From Acidimicrobiia bacterium (lineage in GTDB: Bacteria; Actinomycetota; Acidimicrobiia; Spongiisociales; Spongiisociaceae), in assembly GCA_021296345.1 (NCBI GenBank), contig JAGWAN010000017.1, positions 1-38,637 of the forward strand: a stretch of DNA of 38,637 nt, written 5' to 3'. A program made the translations under genes and the position numbers. Positions 16,044 to 23,770 of this stretch are shown piece after piece. Numbering within the stretch: the stretch's first letter is position 1; every line of letters begins with the position of its first letter. Below the pieces are notes generated by a model, which made no database searches, was not told where the DNA came from, and worked only from the letters and a program-made list of their open reading frames with translations.

Positions 16044-17183
16044 CTAGCAGCCCAAGCAGGCGCGAGCCACGTCCTCCCATCCGGCAGCGCGGGGAGATAT
16101 CACATCCATGTGGTCGGCATCCGTCAACTCGACCAGGCAGGATCGTTCGCCGGCCGCGCGGGCTGCCTCGACGAACCGACGGCTCTGATCCGGCGGCACG
16201 GATCGGTCTCGGCGGCCGTGCAGGGCGACGGTCGGGACCCCGCCAGGAAGGGCGCGGATGGGGTCGACCATCGGAAGGTGAATGTGCTCGTCACCCAGGA
16301 AGGTCGAGATGAGTTGGTCGAAACCGGAACCGATGTTCCCCAGGTCGAGCATCCCTGCCAGCGAGACGAAGCCGGCCGGCCGTACGGAAGCCGCCTTGGC
16401 GGCGAAGAACGCCAGCTGGGCGCCGGCCGAGTGTCCGATCACCGTCACCCGGTCCAGGTCGAGGCAGTGGTCGCCGGAGATGGAGGACAGGGCGTCGACC
16501 GCGGCGGTAACGTCGGCAATGGAATCCCTCCATCCGCCTACTGGTGGGATCCGCCTGTACTCGATATTCCAGGTAGCGGTCCCCCTCCCGGTCAGGTCGA
16601 CCGCGGCCCCGTCCATCAGATCACGGGTGTAAGGGTCGGTCCACCCGCCACCGTGGACGAGGACGGCCACGGGGTGCGGTCCTGGAGCGTCGGGGAGCCG
16701 CAGATCGGCCACTTGGTCGGGGTGCGGTCCGTAAGGCAGGGTGAGAGGCGGATGAGCCCTTAGGTAGTGAAGGTGGGAGATGGCATCCAGGTAGCCGGTG
16801 ACACCACGGCCGAAGATCTGATGCGCGCAGGCCGGCTCCGTCACAGAGATGCGCCGCCATGGCTCGCGCTCCCGGACGTTGGAGATATGGATCTCGACAG
16901 TGGGGATCTCAACCGCCTCGATGGCGTCGTGGAGGGCGTAGCTGGTGTGGGAGAACGCGCCGGGGTTGAACACGATGCCGTCGGTGGTGTCCCGCGCAGC
17001 GTGGATGGCGTCGATCAGTTCCCCCTCGTGATTGGACTGGAGGGATTCGAGCCGGTGGCCGAGCAGTGCCGCGCGCGCTCGGCACTGCTCGGCTACGTCG
17101 TCGAGCGTGGCCGAGCCGTAGACCTCCGGGGCTCGCCTGCCCAGGAGGTTGAGGTTGGGACCGTTCAGTAGGAGGATTCGCAT
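16044..17183 (-). CDS. Fusion: type II 3-dehydroquinase (AroQ) + alpha/beta hydrolase
   Basis: A 379-aa protein with two complete enzyme domains. Residues 1-141 are AroQ, which converts 3-dehydroquinate to 3-dehydroshikimate or acts in quinate use: GPNLNLLG with catalytic Tyr22, QSNHEGELID, NPGAFSHTS, and His99 in VEIHISN with Arg111 following. Residues about 150-379 are an alpha/beta hydrolase related to kynurenine-formamidase or BD-FAE-type esterases: oxyanion HGGGW at 177-181, nucleophile Ser252 in GHSAG, Asp326 in HGRRD and His358 in DADHMD. All catalytic residues appear intact in both halves. No stop or restart separates them. No other shikimate gene lies nearby. The substrate of the hydrolase is unknown. 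The ribosome-binding site is weak (GGGAA). Confidence 0.85.
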   Translation of the reverse strand: MRILLLNGPNLNLLGRRAPEVYGSATLDDVAEQCRARAALLGHRLESLQSNHEGELIDAIHAARDTTDGIVFNPGAFSHTSYALHDAIEAVEIPTVEIHISNVREREPWRRISVTEPACAHQIFGRGVTGYLDAISHLHYLRAHPPLTLPYGPHPDQVADLRLPDAPGPHPVAVLVHGGGWTDPYTRDLMDGAAVDLTGRGTATWNIEYRRIPPVGGWRDSIADVTAAVDALSSISGDHCLDLDRVTVIGHSAGAQLAFFAAKAASVRPAGFVSLAGMLDLGNIGSGFDQLISTFLGDEHIHLPMVDPIRALPGGVPTVALHGRRDRSVPPDQSRRFVEAARAAGERSCLVELTDADHMDVISPRAAGWEDVARACLGC

Positions 17184-17271
17184 GGTTCCCAGAGCGTAGG
17201 GGGGCCGGGCAGCCGGGTGGAATCAAACATGGTGGTCAGTGGCATCAACTAGACAACCAGGAATCCGGCCC

Positions 17272-18948
17272 TCAGCGGGGCGTGGCGCAGAACGCGGCGC
17301 CGTAACGCGACATGGACAGGTTGTTGAGCTGCTCCGCCAGTCGAGGTCCGCTGTGCCAGCAGCTCTCGCACACCAGCTCCCCATAGTCGGCCAGCAGAGC
17401 GCAGCGTCGAGCCTCACCCGCGGCGGTCCTGTCGAAGTCGACGCTAGACGCCGATATGAGGTTAACGATGCTGGTCAGAGGCCGGTCCCGCCGGGATTCG
17501 GCATACCGGGTGTTGGCCCCCAGGGCGAGGACCGCGGGCAACGACAGGCACAGGGCTAGGCCGGCAACGAGGAGAGGCGTGAGCATGCGGGACGGGCTCT
17601 TCCCCTTCCGTCCGTGGTGGGCGGCGAGCGACCACACCATGACCAGCGTTCCGTAGAGGATGAAGGCCCAGCCGACCTGCACCAGAAGGGTGTCGCGCCA
17701 ATCATGCAGGCCCCAGCCCCGGTAGTTCCATCCCTGCAGGCCCTCCGAGAGGCTGACCAGGAACGCCGGCGACAAGGCCAGCACCGTCCCGAAGACCACT
17801 AGAACGGTACCTAGTTGGCGGTAGGCGCGGGGTGATGGCTCGTGATCGGAGTGCTTCAGGAGGCGGGCGCCGGCCCGGACGGCCGCCACCGCCAGCGCGA
17901 CGGCAGCCAGGACGAGCCATACGTTGGTGGAGATGCCCGACCATGCCTGGTCCAAGGCTCCTGGATCGATGGTCCCCGGTGACATCGAGAACCAGCCCTC
18001 CACCGGCAGCCCGGACATGAACCGGCCCAGCCATTGTCCTGCCGAGAACCCGGACGGCACCGGGTTGGTGTTGCCATAGCAGTCGTTCGCGGAGCACGCC
18101 ATCGCGATAGTGATCCGACTCGGGATGAAGACGGTGAGAAAGCCGAGGCACAATGCCAGCCATCTATGGAATGCCGCAGTCGAGGGGATCTGACGCAAGG
18201 TCAAGCCCGACAGCCTGGCCCGCAGGAGGATCATGAGGATGCAGGTCACCGGCAGCAGGTACATCAATTCGAAGGTCATGGCCGCGAGCAGGCCGATCAA
18301 GGCGGGCAGCGCCAGCCGGGGGACAAGATCCGTGCTGTTCATCGCCTCGTCGGAGGCGACGTACAGCGGAACCAGAAGGATCGCGACTGCAAGGGTGATG
18401 AGGAAGAAGGGGAAGAAGGACAGGGGGTGGAGCGGACCCGTGACGATCAGCACGGATGCGAAGACCAGAGGAAATACGTCTATCAGGCGGTCTATCGCCT
18501 GCCGCTCGTCCGTGAGAGAGGATCCGGCGTGCCCGGTCGCCGAACGGGCGAGCGCCCTCACCACGCAGGTAGCCGCCCAGGCGAGGACCCCGACCATCGC
18601 AACCCTTATGGCGCCCTGGACGATGTGGGGTGGGACCCCGAGCGCGGCTGCCACATCGAAGCGGGCGGCCTCTTCCAGGTAGAAGATGAAACGGCCCAAC
18701 GGTCGGAAGTTGCCTTTCGAGATGAACTCGCCGATCTCCCCCAGACTCGCTTCGAGGATCCGGATCGGGTTCGTTCCGTAGTCCGAGGCGAACTGGTATA
18801 TCGCGATGCTCTGATCCGAGTGGAGGGCGAGGCCGATCAGGGGCGCCATGACCAGCATGGCCGGTGCCGCCACACGCAGCAATCGGCTCAAGCTCGGCAC
18901 TACCGGCGGGGATTCCTCCGCCTGGTTGTCCTGCTGATCCGCGAACAT
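17272..18948 (-). CDS. Polytopic membrane protein of unknown function
   Basis: A 558-aa protein that I do not recognise. About ten hydrophobic segments are visible, near residues 27-43, 108-126, 155-172, 176-195, 208-240, 262-278, 343-365, 385-405, 425-448 and 463-485. A loop after the first helix contains a short GNFRPLGR segment. The C-terminal 75 residues are soluble and hold a Cys cluster (ADYGELVCESCW). The arrangement of many helices with large loops resembles GT-C type lipid-linked sugar transferases, but I see no diagnostic motif, so this is only a guess. It lies 88 nt upstream of the AroQ fusion on the same strand and could be cotranscribed. It is divergent from the Gfo/Idh/MocA gene. 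Confidence 0.7.
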   Translation of the reverse strand: MFADQQDNQAEESPPVVPSLSRLLRVAAPAMLVMAPLIGLALHSDQSIAIYQFASDYGTNPIRILEASLGEIGEFISKGNFRPLGRFIFYLEEAARFDVAAALGVPPHIVQGAIRVAMVGVLAWAATCVVRALARSATGHAGSSLTDERQAIDRLIDVFPLVFASVLIVTGPLHPLSFFPFFLITLAVAILLVPLYVASDEAMNSTDLVPRLALPALIGLLAAMTFELMYLLPVTCILMILLRARLSGLTLRQIPSTAAFHRWLALCLGFLTVFIPSRITIAMACSANDCYGNTNPVPSGFSAGQWLGRFMSGLPVEGWFSMSPGTIDPGALDQAWSGISTNVWLVLAAVALAVAAVRAGARLLKHSDHEPSPRAYRQLGTVLVVFGTVLALSPAFLVSLSEGLQGWNYRGWGLHDWRDTLLVQVGWAFILYGTLVMVWSLAAHHGRKGKSPSRMLTPLLVAGLALCLSLPAVLALGANTRYAESRRDRPLTSIVNLISASSVDFDRTAAGEARRCALLADYGELVCESCWHSGPRLAEQLNNLSMSRYGAAFCATPR

Positions 18949-19074
18949 GTCACGTCCAACCGAGGGGACAGGAAGATGTCGTGGGCGGTTCCGGGCGCGG
19001 GTTCCGGCTGCGGTTGGTAAGCATGGACCGGCGGGTGGCCTCTGTCAGGGTCCAAGACGCGTGACGTGAGACAG

Positions 19075-19088
19075 CCATCGTGCGATGG
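19075..19088. promoter_or_regulatory. Inverted repeat CCATCG-TG-CGATGG
   Basis: Perfect 6-bp arms around a 2-nt centre, 12 nt before the second palindrome in this divergent region. It has the size of a half-turn dyad bound by a dimeric repressor. No transcription-factor gene adjoins it, so the binding partner is unknown. Confidence 0.35.
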
Positions 19089-19099
19089 TAACGACGAGA

Positions 19100-19113
19100 T
19101 CGGAGATCTCCGA
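19100..19113. promoter_or_regulatory. 14-nt perfect palindrome TCGGAGATCTCCGA
   Basis: A perfect palindrome in the middle of the divergent region, surrounded by further GAGATC copies (19096-19101 and 19114-19119). Possible operator shared by the membrane-protein gene and the oxidoreductase gene. Confidence 0.4.
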
Positions 19114-19268
19114 GAGATCTTCCGAACCGGCGCTCCCTCTACGGCGCGAAATCGGACTGGGAGCTACTCGCGACGGTCACTCCCCACTGGAATCCGATGG
19201 CCCCACCTCGCCCTCCGATAACCCGGGGAGCGGTTCACCCAGGCCGATAGACTCAGGTTGGGAGGGCG

Positions 19269-20342
19269 ATGGCAGTAAGAGACGGGAACGTCGGCTTCGG
19301 CCTGGTCGGAACCGGTATGTCGGGTGGCTTCATGGCCAAGGAGCTCAGATTCGTCGATGGCGGCGAGTTGGTGGCGGTGTGCAGCCGGGACGAATCCAAC
19401 GTTCGCGGGTTCGCGCAAACCCACGATGCCAGACACTGGTTTACCGACTATCGGCGGTTGGTGGAACATGATGATGTAGATGTGGTGGTTGTATCGGTTC
19501 CCACCGGTATGCATGCCGAGGTGACGATCGCCGCTTCGAACGCCGGCAAGCATGCCTTGGTGGAAAAGCCCCTTGACACGACTCTGGAGAGGGCTGATCG
19601 GATGATCGGCGCTTGCCGGGCGAACAACACCAAGCTGGGGGTGATCTTTCAGATGCGTTTTGGTGTGGTGGCTCGTACTCTCAAAGAGGCGGTTGATTCG
19701 GGTCGTCTGGGGCGGGTCTTCTTGAGCGACGCGGTTGACAAATCGAGCCGGACGGCTGCTTATTACGCCTCTGCTGATTGGCGGGGAACCAAGGCGCTCG
19801 AGGGTGGGGGTTGTCTGATGACCCAGTCCATTCACATCATTGACCTGCTGCAGTATCTGATGGGACCGGTGCGCTCGGTGATGGGACGGGTGGCTACCCA
19901 GTTCCACGACATCGAGGTGGAGGACACCGCTACCGCGGTGGTTAGTTTCACCAACGGCGCGATGGGGATTATCGAGAGTACTTCCTCGGTCCGGACCGCT
20001 CTCAAATCCCGGCTCGAGCTGCACGGCGAGTCGGGAACCGTGGTCGCCAATGCCCAGCACGACAAGTTCCTTGTGTGGGATGTGGAGGGTGATAAGGGTC
20101 GGGTGGAGGTGGCCCCGGGCTTCGAGTTGACCGATATCGACGATCCGTGGGCCTATCCGCAGACTCGCCACCGGGTTCAGCTCCAGGACATGGTCGACGC
20201 CATCCGCGAGGATCGTGATCCGGCGCTCACGGGCGAGGACGCCCGGGTGTCGCTGGCCATCATCATGGCTATTTACGACTCCTCCCGGCTGGGCAGGGAG
20301 GTCTTCCTGGATTCCTACCGGCCAGGGAACCCTGCCCCCTGA
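19269..20342 (+). CDS. Gfo/Idh/MocA family NAD(P)-dependent oxidoreductase
   Basis: A 357-aa sugar or polyol dehydrogenase-type protein. The N-terminal Rossmann fold has GLVGTGMSGGFMA at about residues 11-24, and the domain ends in the family motif EKPLD at about 99-103. The C-terminal half carries the catalytic His in the HIIDLLQYLMG segment preceded by GGGCLMTQ. Members oxidise myo-inositol, glucose, deoxy-sugars and similar compounds; the substrate cannot be read from the sequence. GGGAGG at 19260-19265 precedes the ATG closely. Third positions use more T (gat, gtt, ggt, ttg) than the nuo genes do, which hints at a different history. It appears monocistronic. Confidence 0.88.
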   Translation: MAVRDGNVGFGLVGTGMSGGFMAKELRFVDGGELVAVCSRDESNVRGFAQTHDARHWFTDYRRLVEHDDVDVVVVSVPTGMHAEVTIAASNAGKHALVEKPLDTTLERADRMIGACRANNTKLGVIFQMRFGVVARTLKEAVDSGRLGRVFLSDAVDKSSRTAAYYASADWRGTKALEGGGCLMTQSIHIIDLLQYLMGPVRSVMGRVATQFHDIEVEDTATAVVSFTNGAMGIIESTSSVRTALKSRLELHGESGTVVANAQHDKFLVWDVEGDKGRVEVAPGFELTDIDDPWAYPQTRHRVQLQDMVDAIREDRDPALTGEDARVSLAIIMAIYDSSRLGREVFLDSYRPGNPAP

Positions 20343-20548
20343 AACCTGCCGGTTGACTGCCCGCCGCCCTGCCGAATCGAGCTAACCCGGCAAGCGGCCG
20401 GCCGGATTGCGCGGGTAGGTGGGCTTGGCTGCGGCTGGGGAAAGGGGAGTGAGGGACTTACCCGTTAGATCGGCGTTGCCCTTAAGATCGACCTGTCCAG
20501 CAGGAGGTCTCTATCTTTCACGACTTCGGTGGGGGATGGTGGTCTTAC
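20343..20548. other. Intergenic gap upstream of the ABC transporter
   Basis: A 206-nt gap. It contains a strong AGGAGG at 20502-20507, far upstream of the first standard start codon (GTG 20549) of the ABC transporter gene. A palindrome CGGCCGGCCG lies near its 5' side. No confident promoter pair was found. Confidence 0.4.
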
Positions 20549-22504
20549 GTGCGCCACGACCGGAACCAGCGCGGTCCCGAGATCGATCGGGCGCTGCTAC
20601 GACGGGTATTCGCCTACGGTGTGCCCTACCGGATGTTGCTGGCGGGCACACTGGTCACGATCTTCGTGGTATCGGGCCTGACGGTGGTGCCGCCGCTCCT
20701 GATCCGCGACCTGGTCGACAACGCCATTCCGGCCGCCGACGTGGGGCGGCTGACCTTGCTGGGTGTAGCCATGGTGGTGGTCCCTCTCATCAGCGTGTCG
20801 GTGGGTGCGGTCCAGCGCTGGATGAGCGCCAAGGCCGGGGAGGGGATCATCTACGACCTGCGGCGGGCCCTGTACACCCACCTCCAGGGCATGTCGCTGC
20901 AGTTCTTCACCGAGACCAAGACCGGTGAGTTGGTATCCCGTCTCGACAACGACGTGGTCGGCGCCCAGACCGCCATCACCGGCACCTTCGTCACCATCGT
21001 GTCGAACGTGGTCTCCGTGGTGGCAATCCTGGTGGTGATGGTCCAGGCCGAGTGGCGCCTAACCCTTCTGGCCGTCGCGGCACTGCCGATGTTCGTCTAT
21101 CCGGCCCGGCGGGTCGGGCAGATGCTCCGCGCCATCACCCGGCGCCAGATGCGGCACAACGGGGCGATGGCTGCCATCCTCAACGAGACCTTCAATGTGA
21201 GCGGGGCCCTGCTGGTCAAGCTGTTCGGGCGCCGGAACGAGGAGGCCTCCCGCTTCTCGGCCGAGGCCGGGATGGTCCGCGACCTCGGCGTCCGGGCCGC
21301 GGTGGTGGGGAGATGGTTCTTCGCCGCCCTCGGGCTGGTGGGCGCAATCGGTACCGCCGCCGTGTTCTGGGTGGGCGGGTACCTGGTGATCCAGGGGACC
21401 ATGAGCCTGGGTACGGTCATCATGTTCTCCACCCTCCTGGTGCAGCTGTATGGGCCCCTGTCGGCCATGTCCAACGCCCGGGTGGAGTTCGCCACCTCCC
21501 TGGTCTCGTTCGAGCGGGTCTTCGAGGTGCTGGACCTCCGGCAGGAGATTGTGGAGCGTCGGGATGCCACCGACATCCGACCCGTGAGCGGATCGGTGGA
21601 GTTCGACGAGGTGTACTTCCGGTACCAGCAGCCGGAACCGGCCGGGTTGACGGCGATAGCCAGATCCGGCGGGCCGGGCGAGGCCCCCCCGTCCCGGCAG
21701 TCGCCCACCCGGCGATGGGCGCTGGAGAGTGTCGCCTTCCGGATCGAGGCGGGTGAGGTGGCGGCCCTGGTCGGGCCGTCGGGGGCCGGAAAGACCACGG
21801 TGAGCTACCTCATCCCCCGGCTGTACGACGCGAGCCGGGGCTCGGTGCGGATCGACGGGGTAGACGTTCGGGACGCCACCACCGAGTCACTTGAGCGCTC
21901 GGTCGGCATGGTTACCCAGGAGGTTTTCCTGTTTCACGACTCGATCGCCGCCAACCTGCGGTATGCCAAGCCGGACGCCACGGAGGAAGAGCTCGAAGCG
22001 GCAGCCCGCGCCGCCAACATCCACGAATTCGTCGCCTCTTTGGCAGATGGCTACGAGACGGTCGTAGGAGAGCGCGGCTACCGCCTCTCCGGCGGGGAGA
22101 AGCAACGGATCGCCCTGGCGAGGGTGATCCTCGAGGACCCGCGCATCCTCATCCTCGATGAGGCCACCGCCCATCTCGATTCGGAGTCCGAAGCCCTGAT
22201 CCAAGAGGCTCTGGAGCGGGTGATGGTGGGCCGCACCTCGCTGGTCATCGCCCACCGCCTGTCGACGATCCAGGCTGCCGACCGGATCCTGGTGCTCGAC
22301 GGGGGCCGTCTGGTCGAGCAGGGCAGCCACGACGCCCTGCTGGAGACGGATGGTCTCTACGCCCGGATGTACCGCACCCAGTTCCGCAAGAAGGGCTCGA
22401 TCGATCGGGTCAGGACCCCAGCATTCGCGACACCAGAGGGAAACGGTGAGCGAGAAGCAGGACCGAGCCGTCATGGCACACCCACAGGTGCTGATTGGCC
22501 CTGA
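20549..22504 (+). CDS. ABC exporter, fused membrane and ATPase domains
   Basis: A homodimer- or heterodimer-type ABC exporter (MsbA/MDR-like), 651 aa from GTG 20549. Six membrane helices span about residues 20-310. The ATPase domain has Walker A GPSGAGKTT, Q-loop VTQEVFLF, signature LSGGEKQR, Walker B ILILDEAT and H-loop IAHRLST, so it looks catalytically complete. An insert of about 25 residues rich in Gly, Pro and Ser sits between the A-loop Tyr (FRYQQ) and Walker A. The substrate is unknown. Codons just upstream in the same frame read FGGGWWSYV, a family-like N-terminus, preceded by AGGAGG, so the true start may lie near 20513 at a non-standard codon. The tail beyond RTQFRKKG is low-complexity and overlaps the next, convergent gene. 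Confidence 0.9.
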   Translation: MRHDRNQRGPEIDRALLRRVFAYGVPYRMLLAGTLVTIFVVSGLTVVPPLLIRDLVDNAIPAADVGRLTLLGVAMVVVPLISVSVGAVQRWMSAKAGEGIIYDLRRALYTHLQGMSLQFFTETKTGELVSRLDNDVVGAQTAITGTFVTIVSNVVSVVAILVVMVQAEWRLTLLAVAALPMFVYPARRVGQMLRAITRRQMRHNGAMAAILNETFNVSGALLVKLFGRRNEEASRFSAEAGMVRDLGVRAAVVGRWFFAALGLVGAIGTAAVFWVGGYLVIQGTMSLGTVIMFSTLLVQLYGPLSAMSNARVEFATSLVSFERVFEVLDLRQEIVERRDATDIRPVSGSVEFDEVYFRYQQPEPAGLTAIARSGGPGEAPPSRQSPTRRWALESVAFRIEAGEVAALVGPSGAGKTTVSYLIPRLYDASRGSVRIDGVDVRDATTESLERSVGMVTQEVFLFHDSIAANLRYAKPDATEEELEAAARAANIHEFVASLADGYETVVGERGYRLSGGEKQRIALARVILEDPRILILDEATAHLDSESEALIQEALERVMVGRTSLVIAHRLSTIQAADRILVLDGGRLVEQGSHDALLETDGLYARMYRTQFRKKGSIDRVRTPAFATPEGNGEREAGPSRHGTPTGADWP

Positions 22505-22799
22505 ACCAACGGTGCGGCGGTATCGCGTCCATCGTGGAGCGGTCGGAGGGGTTGGCGGGCCGGAAGGCCATGACCTCGCCGGCAGGGGCGCCGATCGCCT
22601 CCACCCGGCCGACCAAGCTGTAGTCGGCGAATAGCGCCGCTATACCCCCGAAGGAGTCTCGGTTGCGGAAGGCGACCATCCCGCATTGCTCGCAGGTGAC
22701 GACCGCCACGCCGTTACGGATCACGGCGGTGGTGTCATGGGTCCGGCACATCGACACTATCGTGCCATGAGCCTGGGACAGATTCGGGTATTTCGCCAT
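22410..22799 (-). CDS. Small hypothetical protein with CxxC motif
   Basis: A 129-aa reading frame on the minus strand, not recognised. It has G/C-rich third positions like real genes here and a plausible globular composition. Cys and His residues in MCRTHD, then VTCEQCGM, could bind a metal; a second part contains HRWFRANQHLWVCHDG. ATG 22799 or the internal ATG 22751 could start it; neither has a clear ribosome-binding site. Its last 95 nt run antiparallel to the end of the ABC transporter gene. It fills a gap of 376 nt that otherwise has no gene, which favours it being real, but no family could be named. Confidence 0.5.
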   Translation of the reverse strand: MAKYPNLSQAHGTIVSMCRTHDTTAVIRNGVAVVTCEQCGMVAFRNRDSFGGIAALFADYSLVGRVEAIGAPAGEVMAFRPANPSDRSTMDAIPPHRWFRANQHLWVCHDGSVLLLAHRFPLVSRMLGS

Positions 22800-22809
22800 A
22801 CAGGGAAGA

Positions 22810-22832
22810 GGGCCGTGCAGCGGCCCCGTTTT
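22810..22832 (+). terminator. Hairpin plus T-run upstream of the nuo promoter
   Basis: GGGCCG (22810-22815) and CGGCCC (22821-22826) form a 6-bp GC stem with a 5-nt loop, followed two bases later by TTTT (22829-22832). It fits an intrinsic terminator reading rightward, insulating nuo from upstream transcription. The T-run runs into the -35 box of the nuo promoter. Confidence 0.45.
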
Positions 22833-22859
22833 GGCGATAGTCGCGCCTGTTCGTAGGAT
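22831..22859 (+). promoter_or_regulatory. Probable nuo operon promoter
   Basis: TTGGCG (22831-22836) and TAGGAT (22854-22859) are separated by exactly 17 nt, a good housekeeping-sigma promoter with an actinobacterial TANNNT -10 box. Transcription would start near 22866, about 15 nt before the nuoA GTG. It is the best promoter in the window and no other is evident within the operon. Confidence 0.65.
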
Positions 22860-22880
22860 TGGCGTCCTCGCGGAGGTGGC

Positions 22881-23300
22881 GTGGATCTTTCCGAATATCT
22901 CCCCATAGCGCTCATGCTGGTGCTGGCTGTATTGTTCGCCGGCGTCTCGCTCACCGTTTCCTACCTGGTCTCGTACAAGCGTCCCACGGCCGAGAAGCTG
23001 GAGCCCTACGAATGCGGAATCGTCACGGAGGCCGAGCCGATCCAGCGCTTCCCGGTGAAGTTCTACCTGGTCGCCATCCTTTTCGTCATCTTCGACGTCG
23101 AGATCGTCTTCCTGTTCGCCTGGGCGTCGGTGTTCGGGACGCTGGGCTGGGGTGGGGTAGCCGCTATCGCCATCTTCACGCTGCTGATCGTCGAGACCCT
23201 CGGCTACGTGTGGAAGCGCGGCGCCCTGGACTGGAACGTGTCACGGCGCGCCCGGTATCGATCGACCGCGGATGCTCCGGCCGGCGAGCCGGCGGCCTGA
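22881..23300 (+). CDS. nuoA: NADH-quinone oxidoreductase subunit A
   Basis: A membrane subunit of complex I at the junction of the peripheral and membrane arms. The 139-aa protein has three helices (about 7-28, 62-83 and 88-108). The conserved loop between helices 1 and 2 reads EPYECGI, with the Cys that becomes exposed in the deactive form of related enzymes, followed by [19 protein letters not shown]. It starts with GTG, with GGAGG at 22872-22876 4 nt upstream. It is the first gene of a 13-gene operon. Its TGA overlaps the nuoB ATG. Confidence 0.95.
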   Translation: MDLSEYLPIALMLVLAVLFAGVSLTVSYLVSYKRPTAEKLEPYECGIVTEAEPIQRFPVKFYLVAILFVIFDVEIVFLFAWASVFGTLGWGGVAAIAIFTLLIVETLGYVWKRGALDWNVSRRARYRSTADAPAGEPAA

Positions 23301-23770
23301 TGGCTCACCTGACTGCTCCTCCGCAACTCCTGACCACCACGCTCGGGAAGGCCATGCGGTGGGCCCAGCAGCAGTCCATGTGGCCCGCCACCTTCGGCCT
23401 GGCCTGCTGCGCCATCGAGATGATGGCCACCGGCACCGCCCACAACGACCTGGCCCGATTCGGTATGGAAGTGTTCCGGGCGTCTCCCCGCCAGGCCGAT
23501 CTGATGGTGGTGGCCGGTCGTGTGTCCCAGAAGATGGCCCCGGTCCTGCGCCAGGTGTACGACCAGATGGCTGATCCCAAATGGGTCATCTCGATGGGCG
23601 CCTGCGCCTCGACCGGTGGCATGTTCAACAACTACGCCCTGGTTCAGGGCGTCGATCAGATCGTCCCGGTCGACGTCTACGTTCCGGGATGCCCGCCGGG
23701 ACCGCAGTCGCTGATGCACGGGATACTCACCCTTCAGGACAAGGTGGTGTCGGGGGAGTTGGCTCGTTGA
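23300..23770 (+). CDS. nuoB: NADH-quinone oxidoreductase subunit B
   Basis: Carries the terminal 4Fe-4S cluster N2 that reduces quinone. The ligands are visible as the adjacent pair in [11 protein letters not shown], one Cys in SMGACAS and one in YVPGCPPGP. It is 156 aa, slightly short but complete. It overlaps nuoA by 1 nt (TGATG) and nuoC by 1 nt. Open frame above the ATG lies inside nuoA and is not coding. Confidence 0.96.
   Translation: MAHLTAPPQLLTTTLGKAMRWAQQQSMWPATFGLACCAIEMMATGTAHNDLARFGMEVFRASPRQADLMVVAGRVSQKMAPVLRQVYDQMADPKWVISMGACASTGGMFNNYALVQGVDQIVPVDVYVPGCPPGPQSLMHGILTLQDKVVSGELAR

Larger units (their letters stand above)
18949..19268. other. Divergent intergenic region (320 nt) with two dyads
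   Basis: The only gene-free stretch over 300 nt. It separates the membrane-protein gene (minus) from the Gfo/Idh/MocA gene (plus) and must hold both promoters. Two symmetrical sites at 19075-19113 are listed separately. TAGACT at 19248-19253 fits a -10 box for the plus-strand gene, but a matching -35 is not evident. Short open frames here have no start signals or family features. Confidence 0.5.

Noticed and set aside
18949-19268. Small open frames in the divergent intergenic region
   Set aside because: They lack ribosome-binding sites and coding-like composition, and they cover the dyad sites expected of a control region.
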